Assembly: GCA_026686845.1 (NCBI GenBank)
Contig: JAIVEN010000003.1
Location: forward strand, 5,954,501-6,018,500
Length of the DNA stretch: 64,000 nucleotides
Direction of reading: 5' to 3'
Source of the DNA: Adenanthera pavonina
Taxonomy: Eukaryota; Streptophyta; Magnoliopsida; Fabales; Fabaceae
The notes beneath the pieces were generated by a model, which was given only the letters and a program-made list of their open reading frames with translations, searched no databases and was not told where the DNA came from. Positions 45,301 to 57,600 of the stretch are shown piece by piece. Within the stretch, counting starts at the first letter, position 1. Each line of letters starts with the position of its first letter. The translations under genes and the position numbers were made by a program.

Positions 45301-47209
45301 CAATTATTGTTGGCTAAATGTTGGAAATATGTCAAACCACTTTAGTGATACATGATCAATACTTGTTTTCTTTTACAAATTTATATGATGGAATCGTTGC
45401 AGCCATAAAAAGGAACAATCAGGTGATTAAAACCCTGTGCTCATGTTCATGCAATAAATGATATCAAATCCTAATAAACTTATCCTAAATTATCCAGAAA
45501 ATATGTAATAATAGAAAAACTTGGTTCAAAAGATTCAGAAAATGATTTGTCAGAATCTTAAAAGAACTCATCTTTAAATCTTTAACTATAACGATACTCA
45601 TAAAATTGATCACTTCTCAAATTAGATTGGATAAGGAAAAATGAGAGAAATATAAAACAAGAGGGAGAAAATAAGGAAAAAGGAGAGAGATATAAAATGA
45701 GAGGGAGAAAAGGGAGAAAAAAAATAATTCAGAAAATTCTTATTAAACCCACAATAATATTATTTTATTTTTCTATCCAGAAAATGTTTTATATAAAAGT
45801 TTTTATATATATAGACAAAACAAGAAAAACATAATACTAAAGCAAATAGGAATATTTAAGGCTCAAATAATCTTATTAAATCTAGAAAATTTAAAAATTA
45901 TATCTAATTATAAAAAATCCTAATAATAAAAATGAAAATCCAAAGAAAATAATAAAATAAATATTTTAATCTTAGTACTATTATATAATCTCCTTAATTT
46001 AAATATATAAAATTTCTTAAAAAATATCTAATAAATTTTTATTATAATTTAAATTTAAATAATAACTTTGATCTCAAAGAAATATAAATTAGAAGTCAAT
46101 AAAATAAATAAATAAAAAAAATTATCTAATAAAAAAGATCTAAAATTTTTTTAAAAGGGATTATGTGAGTAGTGATTGAAAATCTTTCGCATGCCTCGTT
46201 GATTTCAACCACTAAAACTTTCTCAAAAAATTTTTCCATTGCATCCCATCAGGCATGAGCAGTTCATTAATTGCGGCTTAAGTATACTAATTTTGTTAAG
46301 GTTGTTTTGCTCCTTCTTTAGGTTTTTTATGCTTTTGTTTTCTTTTGGCCTGAAGATTTTTGATCTCTTTGATGAAAAGAGAAATGGTGTAATCGGGTTT
46401 GAGGAATTTGTCCATGCGCTCAATGTTTTCCATCCCTGTGCCCTGGCAGAAGAAAAAATTGATTGTATGTTTGTAACTAAGTCAATTTCACTGCTTCATG
46501 CAATGTATTTTCTTCACCTCATCTCTTTTCCTTGATTATCTTTTGCAGTTGCATTTAGGCTATACGATCTGAGGCAAACCGGGTATATTGAACGAGAAGA
46601 AGTGAGTGTACACCGCTAACCTGGGTCTTTACAATTGTTGAAAAACCTAATGTTCAGTTAATTTATTAGTGTTGGGTATTTTCTAGTCTTGGACTTGCAG
46701 TTAAGTGGTTTCCATGGTTTCAGGTCAAGCAAATGGTTATAGCCATCTCGATGGAATCTGACATGAATCTGTCAGATGATTTTCTTGAAGCTATTGTTGG
46801 CAAGGTCAGCTTTATTTCAAATGTGAAAATATGGTTTCAATGGAGTAGTTTGCTCATAGGATGATCTTCTCTTTCCTTGCAGACTTTTGCCGAGGCTGAT
46901 AAGGACAATGATGGTAGAATTAGTAAAGAAGAATGGAAAGATTTTGTGAATCGAAATCCATCCCTTTTGAAGAACATGACACTTCCATGTCTTAAGTATG
47001 ATATTTATGCAATTACCTTGTTTATAGTTTACTATACATTCTTGAATTCCCCTTCCTGGAAATATTTCTTTTGAGGTTAATCTCCAATTTTTTTTTTCAA
47101 TGGAAAAATGAGGGAGGCTGAGTTGCAAAAGTCCTTTCAGATTACTAAATGTGATTGTGTTTCTCCGTCTCCTAGGGATATCGCCACTGTTTCCCAGTTT
47201 TATTTTTGA
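41468..47209 (+). CDS. Calcineurin B-like calcium sensor of the CBL10 type, altered C-terminus
   Basis: Exons: 41468-41479, 41612-41783, 44226-44308, 45045-45104, 46356-46464, 46549-46601, 46724-46804, 46883-46995, 47176-47209; 717 nt, 238 residues. The product binds Ca2+ and recruits CIPK kinases (CIPK24/SOS2 in salt tolerance) to membranes. An N-terminal hydrophobic stretch, LVPYIAILEALIFALTDCF (about residues 19-37), marks the CBL10 subgroup, which lacks the myristoylation start of other CBLs. EF-hands in order: VNEVEALFELFKKLSSSIID region; FDLFDEKRNGVIGFEEFVHA; FRLYDLRQTGYIEREEVKQM; FAEADKDNDGRISKEEW, the last with a canonical DKDNDGRISKEE loop. The tail reads LLKNMTLPCLKDIATVSQFYF-stop; the family end FPSFxF appears only in another frame (SFIFDTVG), a net two-base loss near 47189-47196. 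The 12-base first exon (MNPS) is inferred from a good donor and phase; 41642 is an alternative ATG. Intron 2 is about 2.4 kb. Probably functional apart from the tail. Confidence 0.88.
42309..42336 (+). repeat. TA microsatellite in CBL10 intron 2
   Basis: An uninterrupted run of TA dinucleotides of about 28 bases. Confidence 0.85.
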
Positions 47210-49226
47210 CACTGTTGGAGCTAGAGATTAGGAATGATATTGCTGCAAGATTAATTACGCAACAACAGATCGGTCCATTCATGGCTGCCACCGTCACACC
47301 AATTTTGGAGATTGATCAGGAAGTGTGAAGAATTGGTGCTGCATTGCTGCAAAATGGTTGGAACAAAATTGTTCCCCGCAAAATGTGTGTGTATGTGAGA
47401 GAAAGAGAGATTGATTAATTGACGGGCCAGCTTTGTAACATTTGTCTGCATCTCTGCATTAATATTTTCTAAAGAAAGGCACTAAAAATTTATTTTGTAT
47501 TTTTTCAAATAAATAGATGGTAAATGCCTTTTAAGAGTGACACAAGTAAAAATGTGCATAGGATTTTTTTTAAACAAAAAATTAGATACTTTTTATCTAT
47601 TCTTCTAGGTGGATTTAAGTTGTTAAAAATATATATATGTATCTAAAAAGCTATGAGGAAAATTTTCAAACTTTCTTATGCTAATTCCTGTTAAATTTAT
47701 GTCAAACTTTTTTTTTCGGAGATAAATCATAAACCTATATAACACCAATATGAGGATATGTATCAAATATGATAGCATATGAAATGGAAGATATTATACT
47801 TTTTAAAATATTAGAATACGAATATGAAAAATATTTATACACATATATAATTATTTATGAAATTATTTTATATCTTATGCTAATTCCTGTTAAATTCATG
47901 TAAAACTTTCTTGGGGATAAATCATACACTTATATAATACCGATATGAGTACGTGTATTAGATATAATGCAGTATGATATGGAAGATATGACAATTTTTA
48001 AAATATTAGGATATGAGTATGGTAAATATTTATACACACGTATATAATTATTTATGAAATTATTTATATATAAAATAAATAAATTAACTAATTAAAAGAA
48101 AAAATGAATATTAAATATTCTAAAATTTTAATATTAATGTAGACAAGCCGAACTCAAGTTTTATTTGGCCCATTTTATAGGCCCATGACATACTGTCTCT
48201 CGTTTTGCACTGCTAGTTATCCATCATGCTTGACAATTTTTTTTTGGCCCGATATCATACTTCACAAGTTGTTATTCATTAATAACAGTGTGATTATTCA
48301 TAAAAAGAAAAACTGTTTGATTAATTGAGATCAGATTTTTTTGGCCAATCAATTACGATTTTCTTTTTAGCGCAGTTTCCCTGTTTACTTCAAGCTCAGG
48401 CTGTTACAGTTACATTAAATTTACATGATGCATGCTGTGGACTACAAACTGTCAAATTATTGATTAGCATTGTATACGAGAATTTACTATTTTTTAGTAT
48501 GTATGCTAGTATGCCAATATGAATCGGCTCACCTGATAAAAAAATAATTGATTGAATCTTTACAATCACTTGTCAAATTTGCTTCACATTAGGAGCTTGT
48601 ATTTAAACTCTTTTTTTTTTTTTTATGGAATGTATTTAAACACTTTTGATGTAAGGAATTTCTGTAGGTTACCCCCACTAAAGGATATCTCTTCAACAAT
48701 CCGATTAGGAAAGCCTTTATTTTCAGACCTAGATGGTAGACTTTATACTAGTATTTACACCAGTACAACAGCCTGCAAAGTCTCATTAGCAACTTGGCAC
48801 AACTACAATGTTCAAAAACTGTTTTACTTACTTCAGTATATCAATACTAAAGAAGTAATTTAAGGCTTGATTATAGAATGTAGTTGAATTTCAAAATAAA
48901 TCTTAATAGTTATGAGAACCTACAACTTCAAAGAATAGTTTCCCCGTGGCAGCGGTCATCTGATTGATTTAAGCTCGCAAAAATAGGTTCACCAACAACA
49001 GCGGGTAGGGAACTGAACAACAAAATACCTTAAGAGGTAAGGAACGGAAAGCTTTTTATTCACTTTACACTTCAACATTTCTGTTCCTACATCGATATGG
49101 ACTATTGAATCTATTATTTGGCGCATGGAAAATGTCATATTTCTGACACAACATTTTCTGGCTGAAAATTCATAGCACATCAAAATGTATCAGGCACCAG
49201 AAGTCAACTTCAATTCAAGAGTGTAT
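47210..49226. other. Spacer between convergent CBL10 and RTH genes
   Basis: Starts with the CBL10 3' untranslated region and ends with that of RTH, whose genes point towards each other. Between them is AT-rich sequence with a tandem duplication (47675-48070). The open frames 48325-48522 and 48552-48863 (+) show no known domain. Confidence 0.6.
47675..48070 (+). repeat. Tandem duplication of about 200 bp, two diverged units
   Basis: TCTTATGCTAATTCCTGTTA occurs at about 47674 and 47873. Both units go on through GATAAATCATA, ACCAATATGAG / ACCGATATGAG, ATGGAAGATAT and ACACATATATAATTATTTAT / ACACGTATATAATTATTTAT. Divergence of perhaps 10-15% suggests it is old. Confidence 0.8.
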
Positions 49227-50748
49227 CTAGCACTCCAATAGATTTTTGACAAGGTAAGTACCTAAAAGAAACCACCCCATTAAGAGGAGAGAAAAAGAAA
49301 GCAGCCCAAGTAAGAAGGGCCAGCCAACCATGAAAACACCCAAACAAACAACCACAACGAAAGGCAAGAAAGACCTTACAATTGAATGGAGGTTGACCCA
49401 GTGGCCCTTGAATAGTATTAAGGCTCCTATATTTACCATGTTCCAACTCATTGATCCACCATAAGATAGGCGATTCAGACAATTTGCAACAAACAAATGG
49501 CAGTTGCAGGTGAAAAGGTTGAAAGTTTTACTCTCAAAATACTGCATGCTTGACTCTAGGGCATCATCCCACGTGATCGCAGTCCCATACTTGGAGTGCC
49601 TATAGCCGTGCTTGCATGTATGTGCAGAGAGGTTTGAGGGAAAGCAACACTGTAACATCTCAGATTGCACAAGAAGCTTGTCAGATAAGAGCTGGCACTT
49701 CCAAACAGTTAATATTGACTTAAACCGCACTTAAGTGTAAGGGAGGGGGAAGCCTAAGAAAATCGAATACAGGAATACAGAAGGGAGGGGGAAGCCTAAG
49801 AATATCCACTTTAACCCCACCAGGCAGTTCTATTTATTCAAAAGCAAATTGGGAACACACTGCACCAGGCAAATAAGTAAATAGGGTGAGGGTAATCTAA
49901 GGTTATAAGGGTAACGACATATCTGGGGCCTGATATCTCTTGAGGTAAAAGAAACATGACCCAAATCTGCGGATTTGAAATTGGGGATCAAGTACCCAAA
50001 ATCCAATCTAAATATGTGGTGCTACGTAATTAAAGTAATTGCAATATTTAAGGTTGTTAAATTAGCAGGTTATGGTATTATCCCCTTAGAAAGAGTTATT
50101 TCAGTAAGCTGAAAAACCAAATTGACATGCCTCAAGCAATTTTGGACTCTTTGTTAAATGGAAGAGGAAATGATAGGAGTTGAATTTATCGTTCCAAGCT
50201 AGGAAATTTATATACCTTATTGACTCATTGTAAAACCCTTTCTCTAAATGGAACTTGATGGGTTGACATTAGGGAGCCCTCTAAGTTCCAAACCGTTCTC
50301 AGCAAGTACAAGATTATCATTTGTTGCAGTTAGTTCAGCTAGTTTTGTCTCATACACTGATATTTGTGGAATCATGCATATGTTCATGTATGTCATGCTA
50401 GCATTCATGTGAACAGTATCAACCGAAAAGATGAGGTGACAAGATAGGGAAAGAAAACTTGAAAAATAGTACCTGTCTACGATCAAGTTGCAAGTATCTT
50501 GCTACAGCACCAAATGCAAAATCATCAACATTCACAAAGTTGGATCCTGAAAAATCCAAAACAGCTCCATCCTCCCTGCAAACGCCAACATGACCAATGA
50601 AGGGTGCCAACCACGAGACAACAGGAAGCGGTGTCCAAACTAAACAACACGGAAACTTTGCCTTCTTTGGATCAATAGGATCTAGTGGCCACAGATCACT
50701 TTGCACAGAACTTGAACGCTCAATGTCATAATTTGCATTTAACTCCAT
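49227..50748 (-). CDS. RTE1-homolog (RTH-like, TMEM222 family) membrane protein
   Basis: Two coding exons, 50748-50473 and 49649-49227, joined in phase 0 (GACGTAGACAG|GTACTA ... TTACAG|TGTTGC); 699 nt, 232 residues, a usual family length. Exon 1 encodes DPIDPKKAKFPCCLVWTPLP, WLAPFIGHVGVCREDG, LDFSGSNFVNVDDFAFGAVA. Exon 2 encodes HGYRHSKYGTAITWDDALES, NLFTCNCHLFVANCLNRL, MSWNMVNIGALILFKGHWV and then two or three hydrophobic segments, ending GTYLVKNLLEC. In Arabidopsis, RTE1 is an ER/Golgi protein needed for ETR1 ethylene-receptor signalling, and RTH is its paralog; the FPCC, GHVG and CNCH blocks fit RTH. The conserved Cys and His residues are present. The start is the first in-frame ATG of the exon; further leader exons probably lie upstream, towards 51850. 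No defect seen. Confidence 0.9.
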
Positions 50749-51348
50749 AGTAAAAGTCTATACTCTATAGTACAGCATACAAATTTGCTCCAATTTCTGT
50801 TGAGATGCATTGCTGATTCAAATTACACCTTCACACATCCCAACTTTAAACTTTATAGAGAGAAATCGTACTGTTGAATTCATCAAAATTTGGTAGGGTA
50901 ATCTCACAACAAAATCATCTCCCACGCTCACTTCCACTTTTCTTCTATTACACTCTTCAATCTTCTCCTATGCAATCTATATTAAATTTTCCAAATTGTT
51001 CTCCTTAAGTTGGTGCTTACTTCATTTCATGAAGATATAATATGTATTTGTTGTTATATTAATATACAAATCATTATCTAAAAAAATGTTTTTTATTAAC
51101 GACCCCTCATATTCACAAATTATTATTTTAGTTTAATAAAACACCCTTCCTTACCTAAAGTATTCTTTTATAGATGTCAAAATGTCAAATGCCTCAATTC
51201 ACAGTCATGGTAAGCCCAAAACTTGAAATATTAACATTTCTCTTAGCATGACTTTTATCTGAACCAAGGGATATGGAATGTATCTTTTTAACCGAAGAAC
51301 CTACCAATCCTTAGAAAAGACATACAAGAGAATAAAACCCCACTTTAA

Positions 51349-51495
51349 GGGCCTGTTTAGTACAAAATGGGAATGGAAAAGGAAATGGGGATGTGAATAG
51401 GCAAACTCTCTTTCCCGAAATCACTTCATTTGTCAAACACAACTTTCATACTTTCCCTCACCTATTCATTTTTCATGTACCAAACAAACACAGCA
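51349..51495. mobile_element. PIF/Harbinger-like MITE (147 bp) upstream of RTH
   Basis: Left end GGGCCTGTTTAGTACA, right end inverted TGCTGTGTTTGTTTGGTACA, flanked by TAA (51346-51348 and 51496-51498). The interior is purine-rich on the left and pyrimidine-rich on the right (ATGGGAATGGAAAAGGAAAT...CTTTCCCTCACCTATTC), so it can fold back. Confidence 0.7.
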
Positions 51496-53451
51496 TAAGC
51501 TCAAGGGATATCCGATGACCGGAAAAAAGTTCCAAGGGATATTCTAATTATCCCATTACCATTTTGTAAGGGCAGACAGACGACAACTCAGATGTCTAAT
51601 CACATTGGAGATTGGATAATAGCAAAATTTAAACTACACACAATATTCCAATTGAATTAGACTGTCGAAAAAAATAATAAATTTCAAAGTTTAATAGTCT
51701 CTACAAATTACCCGTACAAGAAGAAGCTGAAGAAGAGCGGATAGAAATTGTGTCGCAATATTAGTGCAACACGAAGAAGCAATAAGCCAGGACGAAGACC
51801 TTGAGGTTGAAGGAGATGACCAAGAAGCAGAAGCGACGCTATTGGTGGTCATTGCTGGGAAACAAAATTAACAGGAACTGATACAATTTATTGACAGGAA
51901 AACCACTTCTTTCTAAAATAAAAAATCCTTTAAGCATTGGAAAAGTCAGCAATCTGTCTCGTTCTCTTAAAAAAGTATTTGATTTCCGAGAGTTTTATTT
52001 GATTTCGACGATCTCTAGTTTCAAAACAAAGATGAAGAAACATGAAATGGGAAGGATTCATGAACCTTGCCCATTTCCTCACAACTGGTGGGCCCCTACC
52101 ATACTTTTTGTCGATTAGAATAAAGGGCAGCGACAGGTGCTCCTCGACTCGAGAACTAATACCATCAAATTTTAAACCATTTATTTCAAATGAAACTCAA
52201 CTAAAGAAATAGACAATCGGCTTTTAAATGAATTTTATATTAACAATGAACTAGTAATCGAGTATTCATAAAACAAAAGTAGTATTCGAAAACATTTATA
52301 GAGTAATTGAATCCAGGAAGTACATACTCGTATTGTCGGGTACAAGATGCAAATTATTTCAATCCGGGAATTAGAATTCAATGTAACTTCATCCAATAAT
52401 ACTGAATACTCATAGCAATTGAAGTGTTGCTATAAGATTGGGTGGGATGCAGACGGTGGAGTCGGTGCTCACTGTAGAGATGGAGCCCTCTCACCTTTTA
52501 ATTTAACCTGTCTGTTGCATCATCAACGTTTACCTCCTCTCTCTAGTAGTTTACACATTGATTGACCTCCAAATCCATATCTGCTTATTTGTCTTCCATC
52601 TTCAATATGAAAGACTATTCGAAAGGATTTATCATAATTCCACAGCACTTGCACGTCTAAATTACCCTGAGTTGAACCATGATTCTATAAACAATATCAC
52701 AAAATTTTAATTTAGTAAATTATATTTTACCGAAATTGATAGAATTAAAAACACACACTGAAACACACATTAAAGCATATAAAAACTATTTAAAATATCT
52801 CTACAATATTTTAAAAACCACTAGATGGTAAAGTTCCAAATACACACATCTTACTAATTCGGGATATGTGTGGGAGTAGAAAAAATTAAAGTGAAAGTGG
52901 GTCTTGTATACTTATGGGTTCTTACTAAGAGATGGAGGTTCAAGTTAAGTCTCATATTCATAAGAAAAGTAAATGTGTATGTGATTATATAGGTTAGAAG
53001 GTAGAGATTTTGGATTGGTTTTATCCAATCCATAAGTTTAATTGGTCAAAAATAAAATAAAATAAAATAAAAAGGATATTTGAGGAAAAACACTTCTAAA
53101 CATTTAAATTTGGAATGAAAAAAAGCCGTGTACAAAATAAAATTAAAAAAAATACCTTAAACACTAGCTTCACAAATATTAAGTTTAAGAAATACGACTA
53201 TTTTCTTAGCTAAAAGATGTATATATATTTTTTATAAAATCGTTTAATATTCTGTCGCCACTTTGGCTAAAAGATAATTATTGATTTTTTTTTATTTTTT
53301 GTAGGGAAATTGACCCCACAAGAACTAAATAAAGGAACAACAACAAAGCAAAAGAAATTAAACAACTACATAGTGTAGTAATACAATATCAGACATGTCA
53401 TCTCTAAGTCTCTAGGTGTTATAGTCAACATATGAAGACCAAAGTCTAATC

Positions 53452-53880
53452 TCAAACTGAAATTAGCTTACCAATCAACACATGAGTTTCCTTCTCTGTA
53501 AATGTGTATGATACTGACTTTCCATCCTTGCTGAAGAATCTTCTTAATTTTCCATATCGTCTAGCATTACTGAGATTGAAATTATCATTGTTGCATGGTT
53601 GCACCACCAATCTAGAATCACATTCAACTTGCACTTTCCGAAAACCTAAACACCCTCAAACCTCCAATCCATCTAGAAGAGCCCACAATTCAGCTATTAC
53701 AGCATCACATCAACCCAGGTTCCTGCAAAAGCCTTGGATCCATCTTCCTTGATCATTTTGGACAAGGCCTCCACTACCCACTCTATTAACTCCAATTTTT
53801 GAAGCACCATCAACATTAAACTTCACCAAACCCTGTTGTGGAAATTCCCACCCAGTCCATCTATTTTCTTTTGTAATAAT
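53452..53880 (-). pseudogene. RNase H domain remnant of a non-LTR retrotransposon
   Basis: One minus-strand frame reads GLVKFNVDGASKIGVNRVG, SGGLVQNDQGRWIQGF, CDAVIAELWALLDGLEV, LGFRKVQVECDSRLVV, then a decayed LRRFFSKDG...TFTEKE tail. This is the reverse-transcriptase-like RNase H domain (RVT_3) found at the C-terminus of plant L1-type LINE polyproteins. Two TGA stops interrupt it (after RNLG and after DGLEV). No reverse transcriptase is seen next to it, so it is an isolated fragment. Confidence 0.8.
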
Positions 53881-54686
53881 CCTTACATCAACAGGTTGAA
53901 GGGTAATGTCATCTCATCAAAATGTTCTTAATGTGAAGGATTTTTGTACAAAATGTTTTTAATCCAGCCCAATCCTTCAGGAATCATTTCTTTCGCCCAA
54001 TCCTTTAGAAATGAATTAAATTTAAGCACAAAACACGAATTGAATGTAGGGTAATGTCATCTCATCTCAGAGTTTTCACACAATTATATACTTCAGATTG
54101 AAAAATCTTTCATGCAGCAAGGCATTGAAATTATTATGAAATTCATTTTTGTCTTATAACTTAACATTATGGAATACTGGTTTGAAAATAGCAGTCCGCT
54201 GATTGAGCATAACCATTTGACCAAGAAACCCAAGCAGATCAAGTCTGCCAAATATACAAATTACCTCTCCTCTTTTAAAAGAATTCTTTTCTCTCTCTTT
54301 ACATTTCCACAATAACCTGCAGAGATCGTATGTTTACAATTCCAAACACGACTCTACAGACCAAGACCAATTAAATTATGCTTTATTTCTTTTTTTTTTT
54401 CTCCCTATCTTCTTCTTTTCTTTTGTTCCCCCCTCTTTCCGTGGGGATTCTTCAGTTGTAGCTACTTGTACGAGATATTACACTTGATAGAGCCCCCCCT
54501 GCCGATTCTCAGGAAGATCTCTACCCTGTTCCGAACGGGTTGTGTTCAGCCCCCACTTTGAATGAACCGAAACTTCCCAGTTCAGCAATCTCTATATGTC
54601 AAAGCAGTAAAAAACTTCAGCTGTTCTGGCTCTTTGAACCATGGAACAACTTCATGTATTATTACAATAGCTATACACAACTTCCT

Positions 54687-57600
54687 TCATTGCGTTGAGC
54701 TCCAATTTTTCACAACCAGATGTTGAAGACGACGCAGTCGAGACATGAGCTGTGAGAATGATGGCCGCAAGTGTGGCTCCCTGTATAACACGCAAACCAA
54801 CACAGATCAAACAATTGAACAAGGATGTGTCTAGAGTCCTAAAGCACATACTGAATTTATCAAAATTACACTAGAAATAGAACAGCAACATAGCAAAACA
54901 GAAGTAATCAGTAACCACACTAATAAAAACCTGCCCCAAATCCAAACCACCCCCCCCCCCCCCAAAAGAGAAAAAAAAAGGAGGGGAGTGTCTAGATTTA
55001 GATTCTAAAATGTGACTTCTCTCAAGTTTTCAGCCTTACAGTATTGTGAGCCTTCTGGTCTCACCAATCTGAAGTACATGAAAGAAGCAGAACACAAATG
55101 CAAGGGCTAAAACTTACATTTGCCAACAGTCACGTATTATTTGTGCTACCACTGGATCAACAACTTCGGGAATTTCAAGCCGTCTATTTTGGAATCCAAC
55201 AGCGCCAACAACCTGCATCGGGTTCAACCCTTTCCATGGGATCCTTGCCGTAGCCAACTCCCACAAAATCACACCAAAACTGTACACATCACACCTGTAA
55301 ACAATCACCGTCACATCCCCCATTAAGCAAGCCTGTCTTTCCTTGAAGGGGCACACATAAACGCATAGTTCACTTACTTCTCATTGGCTGGTTCATTTCT
55401 TAAAACTTCTGGTGCCATCCACTCGGGCTGTGGACAAATAATGCGTTTAGTCTTCTTTAAAATAATATATATTCAACAAAGTAGCAGTAATTGCAATTTA
55501 GGTCCAAAAAAATGAAAAATTGTAATAACGTCACTTAATTTCAAAACAAAAACACTTCATTATTAAATATTACCGTTCCAGCAGAAGATTTTGAAGACAG
55601 AAAGGTATGGTGCTTCATACGTGACAAACCAAAATCACAAACCTATATAAAGACACGAAGAAATTATAATAAATATTCACCCATAAAAAATACAATAAAT
55701 AACCTAAGCAGAAATACACAAATATTAACAGTTCATCTATTTTTCAAAAGAGCCATAAGCATAAAGGGAAAAAAGGGTTTTTCATAATGTCAAAGAAATA
55801 CAAAGACATGGAAAATATAAAGAACTAGGGCCCGTTTGATAACAGTTCATCTGTTTTTCAAAAGAGCCATAAGCAATCCCTTTCCTTTACACAAAAGATT
55901 AAGACATGCATTATACATTATACTATTACTATTATTACTCAATAATAATCTTTTTCTATTTTTTTCATGCAAGGACACAACAGACATTTCTTATATAAAA
56001 TTATTTTTTTCCTATTTTCTTTTTCATTTTGCATACCAAATACTTCTAATTAATCATCACCTGAGATGAAAGATAAGATAGTATAAAGCACAATAATGAT
56101 ATTTCCATCAATTGTAGCAGTAAAAAGTGAAAAAATCATTATCATTAACGCCATAAAGATTGCAGCTCTAACTCCTTCATACAGGGATCCATGCTGGACC
56201 CAAACCAAATATAATCTAACATGTCATACCAAACATAGTTTAAGTGTCCGGAACGAAATGTTGAACTCTAACACCGAAGATTGGATGACACTAATCTAAT
56301 ACCCTACTTAAAATAGATTGCCAACAAATTGAACAAGTTTTAATATGTACCAAACACAAATTAAATTATGCATATCTTGGAGAAAATTTACTCATTTCAA
56401 CATGCATCAAGACAAATAATTCATTTTTAGGCCAACACATGGTATCTCATGTTCAAATCCTTGATTATTGGCTTGGAAAAAAATCTCATAAAAATAGGGT
56501 TAATGTTAATCTATACTACTCTAAAAAGGAACACACCTCCATTTCCATTTTTTTATATAAACAAAAATATTACAAATACCACTAGTATGTAACTGCAGCA
56601 AATGCGTTGCCCCTCTTTGAAAGGATTCATAAACAAGTGGAAAGACAAAATAAGAAATATCAGAGTTGAAAGAAGAATATTTAAATCAACAAATATAAAG
56701 AGGCCTCCTGAACATGCACGGAGCCTATCAAGTAAGTTTCTAACACCAATTTATTTGGACCCCTAATCATTATATTTGTTGAATTTCCACATTTCTTAAT
56801 GGAATAAATTTGTTCCTGATGGAAATTTCATTCCTTCTATTTACCCTTTTTTTTCTTTATACAAGCAAGCCAACTTTCAGATATTTACTCTTCTAGCTTC
56901 CCTTCTCTCTTTGCAAAGTCCTTTTATTAAGTTAAGCAAACTCCCCAAAGCAAAAAATTTTACAAATACCTTAACAACCCAATGTTTGTCGACAAGAAGA
57001 TTTGGGGACTTCAAATCACGATGGACAATGGGAGGATGGCTTGTGTGCAAATAATTCATTCCCTTAGCCTGAGACAGGTACAGTAAAGATTTCATCATCA
57101 AAAGGTGAAAAAAGAGAAACAAAATAAAATTTAAAAATAAATATTTTGAACTCTTACCACATCAATAGCCATGCGCAACCTCCTCTTCTCATCAAGTTCA
57201 AAATTGGGTCGATGCAATAGCCTATATAAGCTCCCTCTGCAGACCATGTGGCAAATGAACTATTAAGGAACAGACCAATGTAGAGAAATCAATTTTAAAA
57301 AATGATTTGAAGGTAGTCTAAGTTCCATGTTGGTAGAACCTTTATCAACAACACATGCAGCATAAGAACAATAAGAAACACATTTTATTGAAGTGAACAA
57401 GGCTCTGAGACTATTCAAGTAAACCAGGCAAAGAAAAGTCCATGTCACTCCTTCTGATTCCCACACCACAATATTTGACATAAAACATTGAACAGAAACT
57501 AACCTTGGAAGAAACTCTGTCAATATAGAAAAATGTGGCGGACGAGTAATAGCTCCCATGAAAAGCACAACATTAGGATGCCGCAGCCTCAGCATGATCT

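Larger units (their letters stand above)
50749..54686. other. Spacer between RTH and the Raf-like kinase gene
   Basis: 50749-51850 is the probable leader and promoter side of RTH. It includes a minus-strand frame of about 53 codons starting at 51852 (MTTNSVASASW), followed by a GG|GTAATT donor-like site; this may be a leader exon with a short upstream frame, or chance. It also holds a PIF/Harbinger MITE (51349-51495). 52150-53440 is AT-rich with nothing recognised. 53452-53880 is a LINE RNase H remnant. 53890-54686 includes the kinase 3' untranslated region. Confidence 0.55.

Noticed and set aside
55728..55880. Repeated CAAAAGAGCCATAAGC blocks with GGGCCCGTTTGATAAC in kinase intron 9
   Set aside because: It looks like the left end of a PIF/Harbinger-type MITE next to a local duplication, but no convincing right end or duplication was found, so no element is called.
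56432..56475. Possible tRNA- or SINE-like string with TCATGTTCAAATCC in kinase intron 9
   Set aside because: Only a short B-box-like stretch is visible; no cloverleaf or matching second part was found.
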